Below are positions 35,279 through 42,751 of a stretch of 64,000 nt of DNA, in pieces (the first letter of the stretch is position 1; each line of letters opens with the position of its first letter). Below the pieces are notes generated by a model. It was not told where the DNA came from, made no database searches, and saw nothing but the letters and a program-made list of their open reading frames with translations. The stretch covers positions 52,911-116,910 of the forward strand of contig DXYF01000031.1 in the NCBI GenBank assembly GCA_019415945.1. The letters are read 5' to 3'. This DNA comes from Clostridiales bacterium. Its GTDB lineage: Bacteria; Bacillota; Clostridia; Oscillospirales; Acutalibacteraceae. A program made the translations under genes and the position numbers.

Positions 35279-35884
35279 ATGAACTTAAATAATTTTAAGT
35301 GGACTCGTGAGCCGAATGATTATAAAATCGAAAAGGACATTGTAGAAATAATTACAAATCCTCATACTGACCTTTGGCAGAGAACATACTACCATTTCAG
35401 AAACGATAATGCCCCCGTACTGCAAGCCGAAACTGATGAAAAGTTTTTCAGCTTTACGGTCAAAGCAAATTTTGAAGAAAGCTGTCATAGGTTCGACCAA
35501 TGCGGTGTTGCGGTTTATTTAGACAGCGAGAATTGGCTCAAAGCTTCGGTTGAATATGAAAATAATACTTTCCAGCATCTGGGTTCGGTTGTCACAAATC
35601 TTGGATATTCAGATTGGGCAACGACTGTGATTGATGCAAAAATCAAGTGCGTGTGGTATCGACTCAGCAGGCGTGAAGATGATTTTCGCATAGAATGTTC
35701 TTTTGACGGTATAAGTTTTTCGCAGATGAGAATTTGTCTTTTGCATAAGGCTGACGGAAAAATCAAATTCGGTGTTTATGCCTGCTCCCCCGAAGATTCT
35801 TCGTTCAAAGCTGTATTTACTGATTTTGCCTTGACCGAATGTATGTGGAAGGCACACGACGGTCAGCAGCCGGACGAATTATAA
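35279..35884 (+). CDS. DUF1349 domain protein (concanavalin A-like fold)
   Basis: 201 residues, no signal peptide. The sequence 'FKWTREPNDYKIE', 'DLWQRTYYHFRNDNAPVLQ' and 'CGVAVYLDSENWLKASVEYENN' fits DUF1349 proteins, predicted beta-sandwich lectin-like domains sometimes named 'regulation of enolase protein 1'. Some bind carbohydrates or belong to glycosidases; catalytic activity is not shown. The ATG lacks an obvious ribosome site. It stands alone between rimO and pgsA. Confidence 0.82.
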   Translation: MNLNNFKWTREPNDYKIEKDIVEIITNPHTDLWQRTYYHFRNDNAPVLQAETDEKFFSFTVKANFEESCHRFDQCGVAVYLDSENWLKASVEYENNTFQHLGSVVTNLGYSDWATTVIDAKIKCVWYRLSRREDDFRIECSFDGISFSQMRICLLHKADGKIKFGVYACSPEDSSFKAVFTDFALTECMWKAHDGQQPDEL

Positions 35885-35932
35885 GCCGTATGTAATTTTA
35901 ATACTTTTAAAAATATAAATCGAGGTAACAAA

Positions 35933-36523
35933 ATGAATTTACCCAATAAACTGACAGTAGGGCGAATGATTCTCGTTCCGTTTTTTGTTGCGGCAGTGCT
36001 GATTGATTTTCCGCTTCATTATCTTGCCGCACTTATAATATTTGTAATTGCTTCTTTGACCGATTTGCTCGACGGCAAGATTGCGAGGAAAAACAATCTT
36101 GTAACTGATTTCGGAAAGTTTGCAGATCCGCTTGCCGACAAAATCCTTGTCCTTGCGGCTTTGCTGTGCTTTGTCCAGAACGGTTTCTGCGACTGCGTGG
36201 CAGTAATTATCGTTTTGTTCAGGGAATTTGCCGTAACATCAATCAGACTTACGGCGGCGGCAGGCGGAAAGATAGTAGCCGCAAATATTTTCGGCAAGAT
36301 TAAAACGGTAACCCAGATGATTGCAATTATCGCAATACTTGTTATGCAGACCGTGCTTGAAATTCCTTTTCTTTTTGCGGATTCTGCTGTCGGTTTATAT
36401 GATATATTAACCCCTGTGTTTTATGTCTGCGGTGAAATTTTGATATGGATTTCTACAATTTTTGCCGCAATTTCGGGTATCATTTATATTGTTCAAAACA
36501 AGCAATTCATATCTGAAATGTAA
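35933..36523 (+). CDS. pgsA: CDP-diacylglycerol-glycerol-3-phosphate 3-phosphatidyltransferase
   Basis: 196 residues with several membrane helices. The CDP-alcohol phosphotransferase signature runs through 'DLLDGKIARKNNLVTDFGKF' to 'ADPLADK' (about 40-67), giving DGxxAR..G...D...D with all acidic residues in place. It commits CDP-diacylglycerol to phosphatidylglycerol. GAGG precedes the ATG. The C-terminal half has a slightly longer loop than usual ('IPFLFADSAVGLYDILTP'). It precedes cysE by 21 bases. Confidence 0.93.
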   Translation: MNLPNKLTVGRMILVPFFVAAVLIDFPLHYLAALIIFVIASLTDLLDGKIARKNNLVTDFGKFADPLADKILVLAALLCFVQNGFCDCVAVIIVLFREFAVTSIRLTAAAGGKIVAANIFGKIKTVTQMIAIIAILVMQTVLEIPFLFADSAVGLYDILTPVFYVCGEILIWISTIFAAISGIIYIVQNKQFISEM

Positions 36524-36544
36524 AATATATTCGGAAGTGATAAT

Positions 36545-37192
36545 TTGTTTAAAACACTCAAATCCGACCTTAACGCCGTGCTTGAGCGTGACCCTGCCGC
36601 AAGGAGCAAAGCGGAGGTGTATTTTCTCTACTCGGGCTTTAAGGCTGTAAGGTCTCACAGAAAGGCCAACTGGTTTTACAGACACAATTTTAAATTTTTA
36701 GCCCGCTGGATTTCTCAGCGAAGCCGTCACAAGACGGGAATAGAAATTCATCCCGGTGCAACAATAGGCAAGGGACTTTTTATTGACCACGGAATGGGCG
36801 TTGTAATCGGTGAAACAACCGTCATAGGCGACAACTGTACCATCTATCAGAATGTTACCCTAGGCGGAACGGGTAAGGATACAGGCAAGCGTCACCCGAC
36901 GCTCGGCAACAATGTCCTTGTCGGTTCGGGAGCGAAGGTGCTCGGTCCGTTTAAAGTGGGCGATAACGCCCGTATTGCGGCAGGTGCCGTGGTACTAAGC
37001 GAGGTGCCGGCAAACGCAACCGCTGTAGGCGTGCCTGCAAGGATTGTCAAAGTAAACGGCATAAGAAGTGAAGCACTCGATCAGATTCATGTATCTGACC
37101 CTGTAGCACTTGCACTTTGTAATTTTGAACACAAGCTTACAAAGCTTACAAAACAGCTTGAAGATTTAAAAAAAGGTGAAAGCAAGGAGTAA
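36545..37192 (+). CDS. cysE: Serine O-acetyltransferase
   Basis: 215 residues. Start TTG is 8 bases after GGAAG; no closer ATG fits. An N-terminal helical region (1-65) precedes a left-handed beta-helix of hexapeptide repeats with 'GIEIHPGATIGKGLFIDHG' and 'VIGETTVIGDNCTIYQNVTLGG' in outline, containing the active His of 'FIDHGMG' and substrate residues. It makes O-acetylserine for CysK, whose gene begins at the left edge of this window. It is 5 bases upstream of cysS, a common Firmicutes pairing. Confidence 0.95.
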   Translation: MFKTLKSDLNAVLERDPAARSKAEVYFLYSGFKAVRSHRKANWFYRHNFKFLARWISQRSRHKTGIEIHPGATIGKGLFIDHGMGVVIGETTVIGDNCTIYQNVTLGGTGKDTGKRHPTLGNNVLVGSGAKVLGPFKVGDNARIAAGAVVLSEVPANATAVGVPARIVKVNGIRSEALDQIHVSDPVALALCNFEHKLTKLTKQLEDLKKGESKE

Positions 37193-37197
37193 TCAAT

Positions 37198-38607
37198 ATG
37201 ATTTTATATAACTCTCTCGGACAGACAAAACAGGAGTTTGTCCCCCACACAGAGGGCAAGGTAAACATGTATACCTGCGGACCCACGGTTTATCATTACG
37301 CCCATATCGGAAATTTGCGTACCTACATTATGGAGGATGTTCTTGAGAAATATCTCCGTTTTTTAGGCTACGATGTAAACCGAGTAATGAACATTACCGA
37401 TGTTGGTCATCTGTCAAGCGATGCCGATACAGGAGAGGACAAAATGCTCGCGGGTGCAAAGCGTGAGCATAAAACAGTCTTGGAAATCGCAAAGTTTTAT
37501 ACCGACGCTTTTTTTGCCGACTGCGAAAAGCTCAACATTAAGCGTCCCGATGTTGTCGAGCCTGCAACTAACTGTATCGACAGTTTCATCGAAATGATTT
37601 CTGTTTTGCTCGACAAGGGTTATGCATACATTGCAGGCGGCAATGTGTATTTTGACACTTCAAAGCTTGAAACCTACTATGTTTTCGGAAATATGAATGA
37701 GGACGACCTCGCGGTAGGCGTCCGTGACAGTGTTGAAGAGGACAAAAATAAACGCAACAAAGCGGATTTTGTGCTTTGGTTTACAAAGTCAAAGTTTGAT
37801 TCTCAGGAGCTTAAGTGGGAAAGCCCGTGGGGACTCGGATACCCCGGCTGGCATATTGAATGTTCGTGCATAAGCTACAAGCACAACGGCGAGTATCTCG
37901 ACATCCACTGCGGCGGAATTGACAATGCGTTTCCTCACCACACAAACGAAATCGCCCAGAGCGAGGCTTTCCTCGGTCACAAATGGTGCGGTTATTGGTT
38001 TCATGTGCTTCACCTAAATGACGCAAGGGGCAAGATGAGCAAGTCAAAAGGAGATTTTCTCACGGTTTCCCTGCTTGAAAGCAAGGGTTATAATCCGCTT
38101 GTTTACAGAATGTTTTGCTTGCAGAGCCATTACCGCAAGCCGCTGACTTTCTCCTATGACAGTCTTGACAACACGGCAAAGGCTTATGACAAGCTTGTAA
38201 AGAAAATCGCCGCCCTGAAAAATGGCGGTGAGGTTGACACTGACAAGTCAGAGGAGCTTATCTCAAAGTTTAAAGAAGCTCTTGACAATGACCTCAACAC
38301 ATCGTTGGGTCTTACCTGTGTTTACGATGTGTTAAAGGCTGATACAAATGATGCGACAAAGCTGTATGTAATAGAAAAGCTTGACGAGGTTTTGTCGCTC
38401 TCCCTTACAAAGGCGGCAGTAAAAGATGCCACATCAGAGCCAAACGGCGAATTAAACGAAGAAATCGAGGCTCTGATTGCACAGAGAACAAAGGCTCGTG
38501 CCGAAAAAGACTGGGCGACTGCGGACGCCATAAGAGATAAACTCAAGGAAATGAAAGTCGTCGTTGAAGATACAAAAGACGGTATCAAGTGGCATTTTGA
38601 AAATTAA
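37198..38607 (+). CDS. cysS: Cysteinyl-tRNA synthetase
   Basis: 469 residues. The HIGH-type motif is 'YHYAHIGNLRTY' near residue 32, the zinc ligands include C28 ('YTCGPTVY'), the Cys of 'WHIECSCI' and the His of 'FPHHTNE', and the KMSKS loop is 'KMSKSKGD' near 279. A C-terminal helical domain with coiled 'AQRTKARAEKDWATADAIRDKL' completes it. AAGGAG precedes the ATG. Together with cysE it joins cysteine supply with its loading on tRNA; no T-box was seen before it. Confidence 0.97.
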   Translation: MILYNSLGQTKQEFVPHTEGKVNMYTCGPTVYHYAHIGNLRTYIMEDVLEKYLRFLGYDVNRVMNITDVGHLSSDADTGEDKMLAGAKREHKTVLEIAKFYTDAFFADCEKLNIKRPDVVEPATNCIDSFIEMISVLLDKGYAYIAGGNVYFDTSKLETYYVFGNMNEDDLAVGVRDSVEEDKNKRNKADFVLWFTKSKFDSQELKWESPWGLGYPGWHIECSCISYKHNGEYLDIHCGGIDNAFPHHTNEIAQSEAFLGHKWCGYWFHVLHLNDARGKMSKSKGDFLTVSLLESKGYNPLVYRMFCLQSHYRKPLTFSYDSLDNTAKAYDKLVKKIAALKNGGEVDTDKSEELISKFKEALDNDLNTSLGLTCVYDVLKADTNDATKLYVIEKLDEVLSLSLTKAAVKDATSEPNGELNEEIEALIAQRTKARAEKDWATADAIRDKLKEMKVVVEDTKDGIKWHFEN

Positions 38608-38669
38608 ATAAATAAACCGAGCGGTTTACGGCTTGCGGTGCTTTGCCCGCAGCTGAGATCGCTCGGCGG

Positions 38670-38860
38670 ATATGGTTCCGACATTTAATCGGATAATTGA
38701 GAATTCGGTGAGAATCCGAAACAACAGTCATTACTGTGTTTGGCAAATTATCTTTTTGTGATTTACCCCCGTAAGTTTATATAATTCGGTTTTAAAGTTT
38801 AAAACAACTTCACAATCGGGAGAGTATCACTTTTTTGCCATAAGTCAGATCGCATCCCAT
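38670..38860 (+). promoter_or_regulatory. Cobalamin riboswitch
   Basis: The core contains 'TTCGGTGAGAATCCGAA' (38704-38720), followed by 'ACAGTCATTACTGTG' resembling the ligand-binding CCGCCACTGT loop, a variable region with several hairpins, and a B12-box-like 'ATAAGTCAGATCGC' at about 38840-38853. These are the conserved blocks of the adenosyl/aquocobalamin riboswitch in order. A terminator lies 110 bases downstream, before the B12 uptake genes. An initial CCGAGCG/CGCTCGG stem (38618-38665) may be the end of the cysS transcript or a peripheral helix. Limits are approximate. Confidence 0.8.
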
Positions 38861-38966
38861 ATCCGTGGCACTGCAATCTCGGACAAAGGAGAAAAGCGGC
38901 CGATTTTACTTATATTTTATAACACCGTATTTGCGTGTGTTATACTGTATTGCGTATGTTTGGTTT

Positions 38967-38992
38967 GCTTTCCTTTTTAGGAAAGCTTTTTT
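38967..38992 (+). terminator. Intrinsic terminator, expression platform of the cobalamin riboswitch
   Basis: GCTTTCCT (38967-38974) pairs with AGGAAAGC (38979-38986), loop TTTT, followed by T6 (38987-38992). It stands between the riboswitch and the first uptake gene, and its T-run is also the left boundary of the 96-bp repeat. An additional inverted repeat, TATAACAC (38918-38925) with GTGTTATA (38937-38944), lies just upstream and could take part in switching. Confidence 0.75.
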
Positions 38993-39088
38993 ACTTTATA
39001 GGAAAAGGCTCGAAAACGGTCGGGAACAGAAGGTTTGATGATATTAACCTGTCTGCTCGAACCCTGTGTCGAGGTACTCGACTTTTTT
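38987..39088 (+). repeat. 96-bp T6-bounded palindromic element, copy in the B12 operon leader
   Basis: Starts in the T6 of the riboswitch terminator (38987-38992) and ends in a second T6 (39083-39088), period 96. The closing hairpin GTCGAG-GTA-CTCGAC followed by T6 is itself terminator-like, 35 bases before the start codon at 39124. Substitutions relative to the prmC copies fall mostly in loops or are paired. Confidence 0.9.
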
Positions 39089-39123
39089 ATGTCTTTCAAA
39101 ACATATATTGGAAAGGTGATTAA

Positions 39124-40986
39124 ATGAAAACAAAATCAAAAAAGCTTATTTCTCTGCTTCTTGCGGCAATAACCGTATCAACGCTGTTTAGCGTATCGCT
39201 TACCGCAAATGCGGCAGAAAACGGCAAGGTAAAGGTAACTGTTAAAAACGATGTCTACTCTGTTTCGGACGGAGCAAAGTGGGACGGAACGCTTGTTGAC
39301 GAGTGGGTTGAAATTGATGATTCTTCAACTATGATGAGCCTGCTTGTTTCTGCTCTTGACAGTAAGGGTTATACTCAAACAGGGGCAGACAACAACTATA
39401 TTACCGAAATCAACGGACTTTCTGCCGGTGACGCAGGATATATGAGCGGCTGGATGAGTACGGTAAACGACTGGTTTGCAAACGAGGGCTGCGATGCGTT
39501 CAGCGTTGCAAACGGCACGCTTGAAAGCGGCGATGAACTTACCTTTATCTATTCAAACGCCTGGGGTGCAGATGTAGGAAGTATTTGGGACAGCTTTGAC
39601 ACCTCCCTTGCAGGCATTTCTTTTGACAACGGTGTGCTTTCCGAGGAGTTCGACCCCTCAAAATATGAGTACACACTCACGCTTGACAGCGAAATGCCCG
39701 TTACGGTAACTCCCTGTGCCGCTAACAAAAACTACCAGGTCAGAACATACAAAAACGAGTACACACCGCTTGTTGACGGCTCTGAATACAAACGCTCGCA
39801 GGCTGTCAGCGTACAGGACGGTGACAAGCTTATTGTAGCCGTGGGCGACCCTGCGTGGCCGTCGATGAATACAAGTGACGGTGCAAGTGTTTACACATTT
39901 AACATCAGCGTTAAAGATACTGTTGCAGAGGCTATGAACAATGCCTCAAGTTATCTGCTTTCACTCGGTGCATCAAAATTAGGCGTGTACGGAAGCGAAT
40001 GGTCTGTTATAGGACTTGCAAGAGATGAAAAAATCACAGATGAAATCAAAGACGCTTATTACGAAAGCATTAAGTCCTATGTTGAGCAGAACAAAAGCTC
40101 AAAGCTTAGCACATCTAAATCAACCGAAAACTCAAGAGTAATAATTGCCCTATCGTCGATTGGCAAGGACGCATCAAAGGTATCAGGCTACAATCTGATT
40201 GAGCCGCTTGCTGATTTCGACTATGTTAAAAAGCAGGGAATAAACGGTCCTGTTTTTGCTCTTATTGCTTTGGATACATACGGGTATGAAATTCCTGCCG
40301 CTCCCGAGGGGACGGCTCAGACAACGAGAGAGGGACTGATTGAATATATCCTTTCAAGTCAGGTTGAAAGCGGCGGCTGGACATTGTTCGGCAGCACAGC
40401 GGATCCCGATATGACGGGCATGGCAATTCAGGCACTTGCACCTTATTATAACTCTGATTCCGATGTAAAAACCGCAGTTGACAAGGCGTTAAATGCAATG
40501 TCAAATAATCAGGCGGATAACGGCGGCTTTTCGTCATGGGGAACAGTGAATGTTGAAAGCTGTGCACAGATGCTTACGGCACTTACAAGCCTTAAGATTA
40601 ACCCCACAACCGATGAACGCTTTATCAAAAACGGAAAAACTGTGATTGACGCAATTATGGAATTTAGGGTCGAGAACGGTTTTGCACACACAAAGGGCGG
40701 TTCGTACAATCAGATGGCAACCGAGCAGGCGTATTATGCACTTGTTTCTTACTACAGACTCTGCACAGGCAAAACCTCTTTGTATGATATGAGCGATAAA
40801 AAAGAGCTTATCTACGACATTGACGGCGACGGTGTATTAAGCATTAAGGACAGCACGCTTATCCAAAAATACGCTGTCGGTATGGCTGTACTGACCGAAG
40901 AACAGCTTGAAAAGGCTGACTGCAACAATGACGCAACGGTTAATATTCTTGACGCAACAATGCTTCAAAAATTTCTTGTAAAATAA
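39124..40986 (+). CDS. Secreted dockerin protein with intrinsic-factor/transcobalamin-like domains
   Basis: 620 residues. Signal peptide (1-30); DUF4430 domain (about 35-157, 'GWMSTVNDWFANEG', 'GDELTFIYSNAWG'), the fold of the beta domain of transcobalamin and intrinsic factor; a cadherin-like beta-sandwich (160-263); an alpha/alpha-barrel of prenyltransferase-like repeats (about 265-550, 'QADNGGFSSWGTVNVESCAQ', 'MATEQAYYALVSYY'), the fold of the cobalamin-binding alpha domain; and a C-terminal dockerin (562-620, 'DIDGDGVLSIKDSTLIQKY', 'NNDATVNILDATMLQKF'). It is first in a cobalamin-riboswitch operon with an ECF transporter, so it probably captures corrinoids at the cell surface, docked to a cohesin. 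Domain order is reversed relative to the human proteins. Cobalamin binding is inference. Confidence 0.88.
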   Translation: MKTKSKKLISLLLAAITVSTLFSVSLTANAAENGKVKVTVKNDVYSVSDGAKWDGTLVDEWVEIDDSSTMMSLLVSALDSKGYTQTGADNNYITEINGLSAGDAGYMSGWMSTVNDWFANEGCDAFSVANGTLESGDELTFIYSNAWGADVGSIWDSFDTSLAGISFDNGVLSEEFDPSKYEYTLTLDSEMPVTVTPCAANKNYQVRTYKNEYTPLVDGSEYKRSQAVSVQDGDKLIVAVGDPAWPSMNTSDGASVYTFNISVKDTVAEAMNNASSYLLSLGASKLGVYGSEWSVIGLARDEKITDEIKDAYYESIKSYVEQNKSSKLSTSKSTENSRVIIALSSIGKDASKVSGYNLIEPLADFDYVKKQGINGPVFALIALDTYGYEIPAAPEGTAQTTREGLIEYILSSQVESGGWTLFGSTADPDMTGMAIQALAPYYNSDSDVKTAVDKALNAMSNNQADNGGFSSWGTVNVESCAQMLTALTSLKINPTTDERFIKNGKTVIDAIMEFRVENGFAHTKGGSYNQMATEQAYYALVSYYRLCTGKTSLYDMSDKKELIYDIDGDGVLSIKDSTLIQKYAVGMAVLTEEQLEKADCNNDATVNILDATMLQKFLVK

Positions 40987-40991
40987 AAAAT

Positions 40992-41858
40992 ATGAAATTC
41001 TTAGATTATATTAAAAAATATAAATTTGCAATAATAGCTGTAATATGTACGGCGGCAATTCTTGTCGGTGCGTTTTTTGCGGGGGAGGGTCTTAAAGAGG
41101 ACTCTCCCGCAATAACAGGGTCGGCAACTTCCGATACAACTTCAGAAAACTATGAAAAGGATTTATCACAGGCTGTATCACAGACCACCGAAGAAAAAGA
41201 AAATCAGAACAAATCCGACGACAGCGTAAAAACCGAGAAATCTACCGAGGCACAAACAACGGCCGCAGTGGATAAAACAGAACATCAGGCTGCTTCAAAC
41301 CAAAACGAAAACGCCCAGGTAGGTACTGCGTCCTCTCAAATTTCTAATCCTGTGCAGGGAAACAAGGATAATTATTACACCGATGAAATTCCTGAGGGCA
41401 AGCCCGAACCTGTTGAACCCCAGGAGCAGGAAACTCAGGACACAAGACTGAAGTGTACTTTTTCAATTTCCTGCAAAACCGTGCTTGATAATATGGATAA
41501 CCTCGACTCATCAAAGCATAATATAATTCCCGATGACGGCTGGATATTAAAGCCTGTCACCGTAACTTTTAACGAGGGCGAGTCCGTGTTTGATGTGTTG
41601 AGCCGTGTTTGCAGGGAGCAAAAAATTCATCTTGAATTTTCATTTACCCCCATGTATAATTCGGCATACATCGAGGGCATAAACAACCTCTATGAATTTG
41701 ACTGCGGAAGTCTTTCGGGCTGGGTTTACGAGGTAAACAACTGGTTCCCAAACTACGGCTGTTCACGCTACGCTGTGCAAAACGGCGATGTTATAGAGTT
41801 TCATTATACCTGTAATTTGGGGCAGGATGTCGGCGGAAATATAAATTCGGGTGAGTAA
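40992..41858 (+). CDS. Membrane-anchored DUF4430 protein, probable corrinoid-capture partner
   Basis: 288 residues. One N-terminal membrane helix (about 12-31) is followed by a long Ser/Thr/Gln/Glu-rich tether (35-150) and a C-terminal DUF4430 domain (about 175-283) with 'FNEGESVFDVLSRVCRE' and 'LSGWVYEVNNWFPNYGCSRYAVQNGDVIEFHYTC'. The domain is the transcobalamin beta-domain fold without any alpha barrel, so it may pair with the alpha barrel of the secreted protein encoded 5 bases upstream, or pass the vitamin to the ECF transporter encoded 2 bases downstream. No clear ribosome site precedes its ATG; translation is probably coupled. Confidence 0.82.
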   Translation: MKFLDYIKKYKFAIIAVICTAAILVGAFFAGEGLKEDSPAITGSATSDTTSENYEKDLSQAVSQTTEEKENQNKSDDSVKTEKSTEAQTTAAVDKTEHQAASNQNENAQVGTASSQISNPVQGNKDNYYTDEIPEGKPEPVEPQEQETQDTRLKCTFSISCKTVLDNMDNLDSSKHNIIPDDGWILKPVTVTFNEGESVFDVLSRVCREQKIHLEFSFTPMYNSAYIEGINNLYEFDCGSLSGWVYEVNNWFPNYGCSRYAVQNGDVIEFHYTCNLGQDVGGNINSGE

Positions 41859-41860
41859 GT

Positions 41861-42751
41861 ATGAGAGATTCTTTTTCAAAATTACACCCTGTATTAAACC
41901 TTGTGTTCTTTGCCTTTGTCATATTACTGTCTATGTTTATTATGAATCCCGTCTGCCTCGTTTTATCGCTTATTTGTGCTTTTATTAACGCAGTGTATTT
42001 AAACGGGATAAAGACAGTTAAACTCTGCTTAAAATTTGTTTTGCCAATGGCTGTGCTGATAGCTGTCGTAAATCCTGTTTTTAATCATCAGGGAGTTACG
42101 ATTCTTTCGTACTTTCCTTGGGGCAATCCGCTTACATTGGAGTCAATAATATACGGTATAGCCTCAGGTGCGTTGCTTTCGTCCGTAGTCCTTTGGTTTT
42201 CCGTTTTAAACAGCGTAATGACATCAGACAAGCTGATTTTTCTTTTCGGCAGGATAATACCGTCGCTGAGCCTTGTTGTTTCAATGTCACTGCGATTTGT
42301 GCCGAGATTTACCGCACAGTTTAAAAATATAAGGAATGCTCAAAGGTGTATCGGCAGAGATATTTGTGACGGCTCAATTCCTGTCAGGACAAAAAACCTG
42401 ATTACAATAATATCAATTATGATTTCTTGGTCAATGGAAAACGCAATAGAAACCGCGGATTCTATGAAGAGCCGAGGCTTTGGACTAAAAGGCAGAACAG
42501 CCTATTCAATTTATAAATTTGACGGCAGAGATTTAGCAGTTTTGATTTTTACGGCGGCAACGGGAATTTTTGTATGCGTGTCATTTGCTGCGGGAGTAAT
42601 TGGTTTTAATTATTTTCCGATTACAGGCGGCAATTTTACTTCTCCTACAGCAATCTTGACATTTGTGTTGTATACAATGCTTATGCTTATACCGACAGCC
42701 GTTAATGTAAAGGAGGGGCTTAAATGGAAGCGTTTAAGGTCTGCAATCTGA
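41861..42751 (+). CDS. ECF transporter T component (transmembrane coupling subunit)
   Basis: 296 residues with about six membrane helices. The cytoplasmic coupling helices carry the Ala-Arg-Gly-type signatures: here 'RNAQRCIGRD' near 162 and 'ADSMKSRGFGL' near 203, which dock on the two ATPases. EcfT links ATP hydrolysis to toppling of the S subunit. The 3' end overlaps the next gene by 28 bases. Its place in a cobalamin-riboswitch operon indicates a dedicated (group I) rather than shared transporter. Confidence 0.9.
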   Translation: MRDSFSKLHPVLNLVFFAFVILLSMFIMNPVCLVLSLICAFINAVYLNGIKTVKLCLKFVLPMAVLIAVVNPVFNHQGVTILSYFPWGNPLTLESIIYGIASGALLSSVVLWFSVLNSVMTSDKLIFLFGRIIPSLSLVVSMSLRFVPRFTAQFKNIRNAQRCIGRDICDGSIPVRTKNLITIISIMISWSMENAIETADSMKSRGFGLKGRTAYSIYKFDGRDLAVLIFTAATGIFVCVSFAAGVIGFNYFPITGGNFTSPTAILTFVLYTMLMLIPTAVNVKEGLKWKRLRSAI

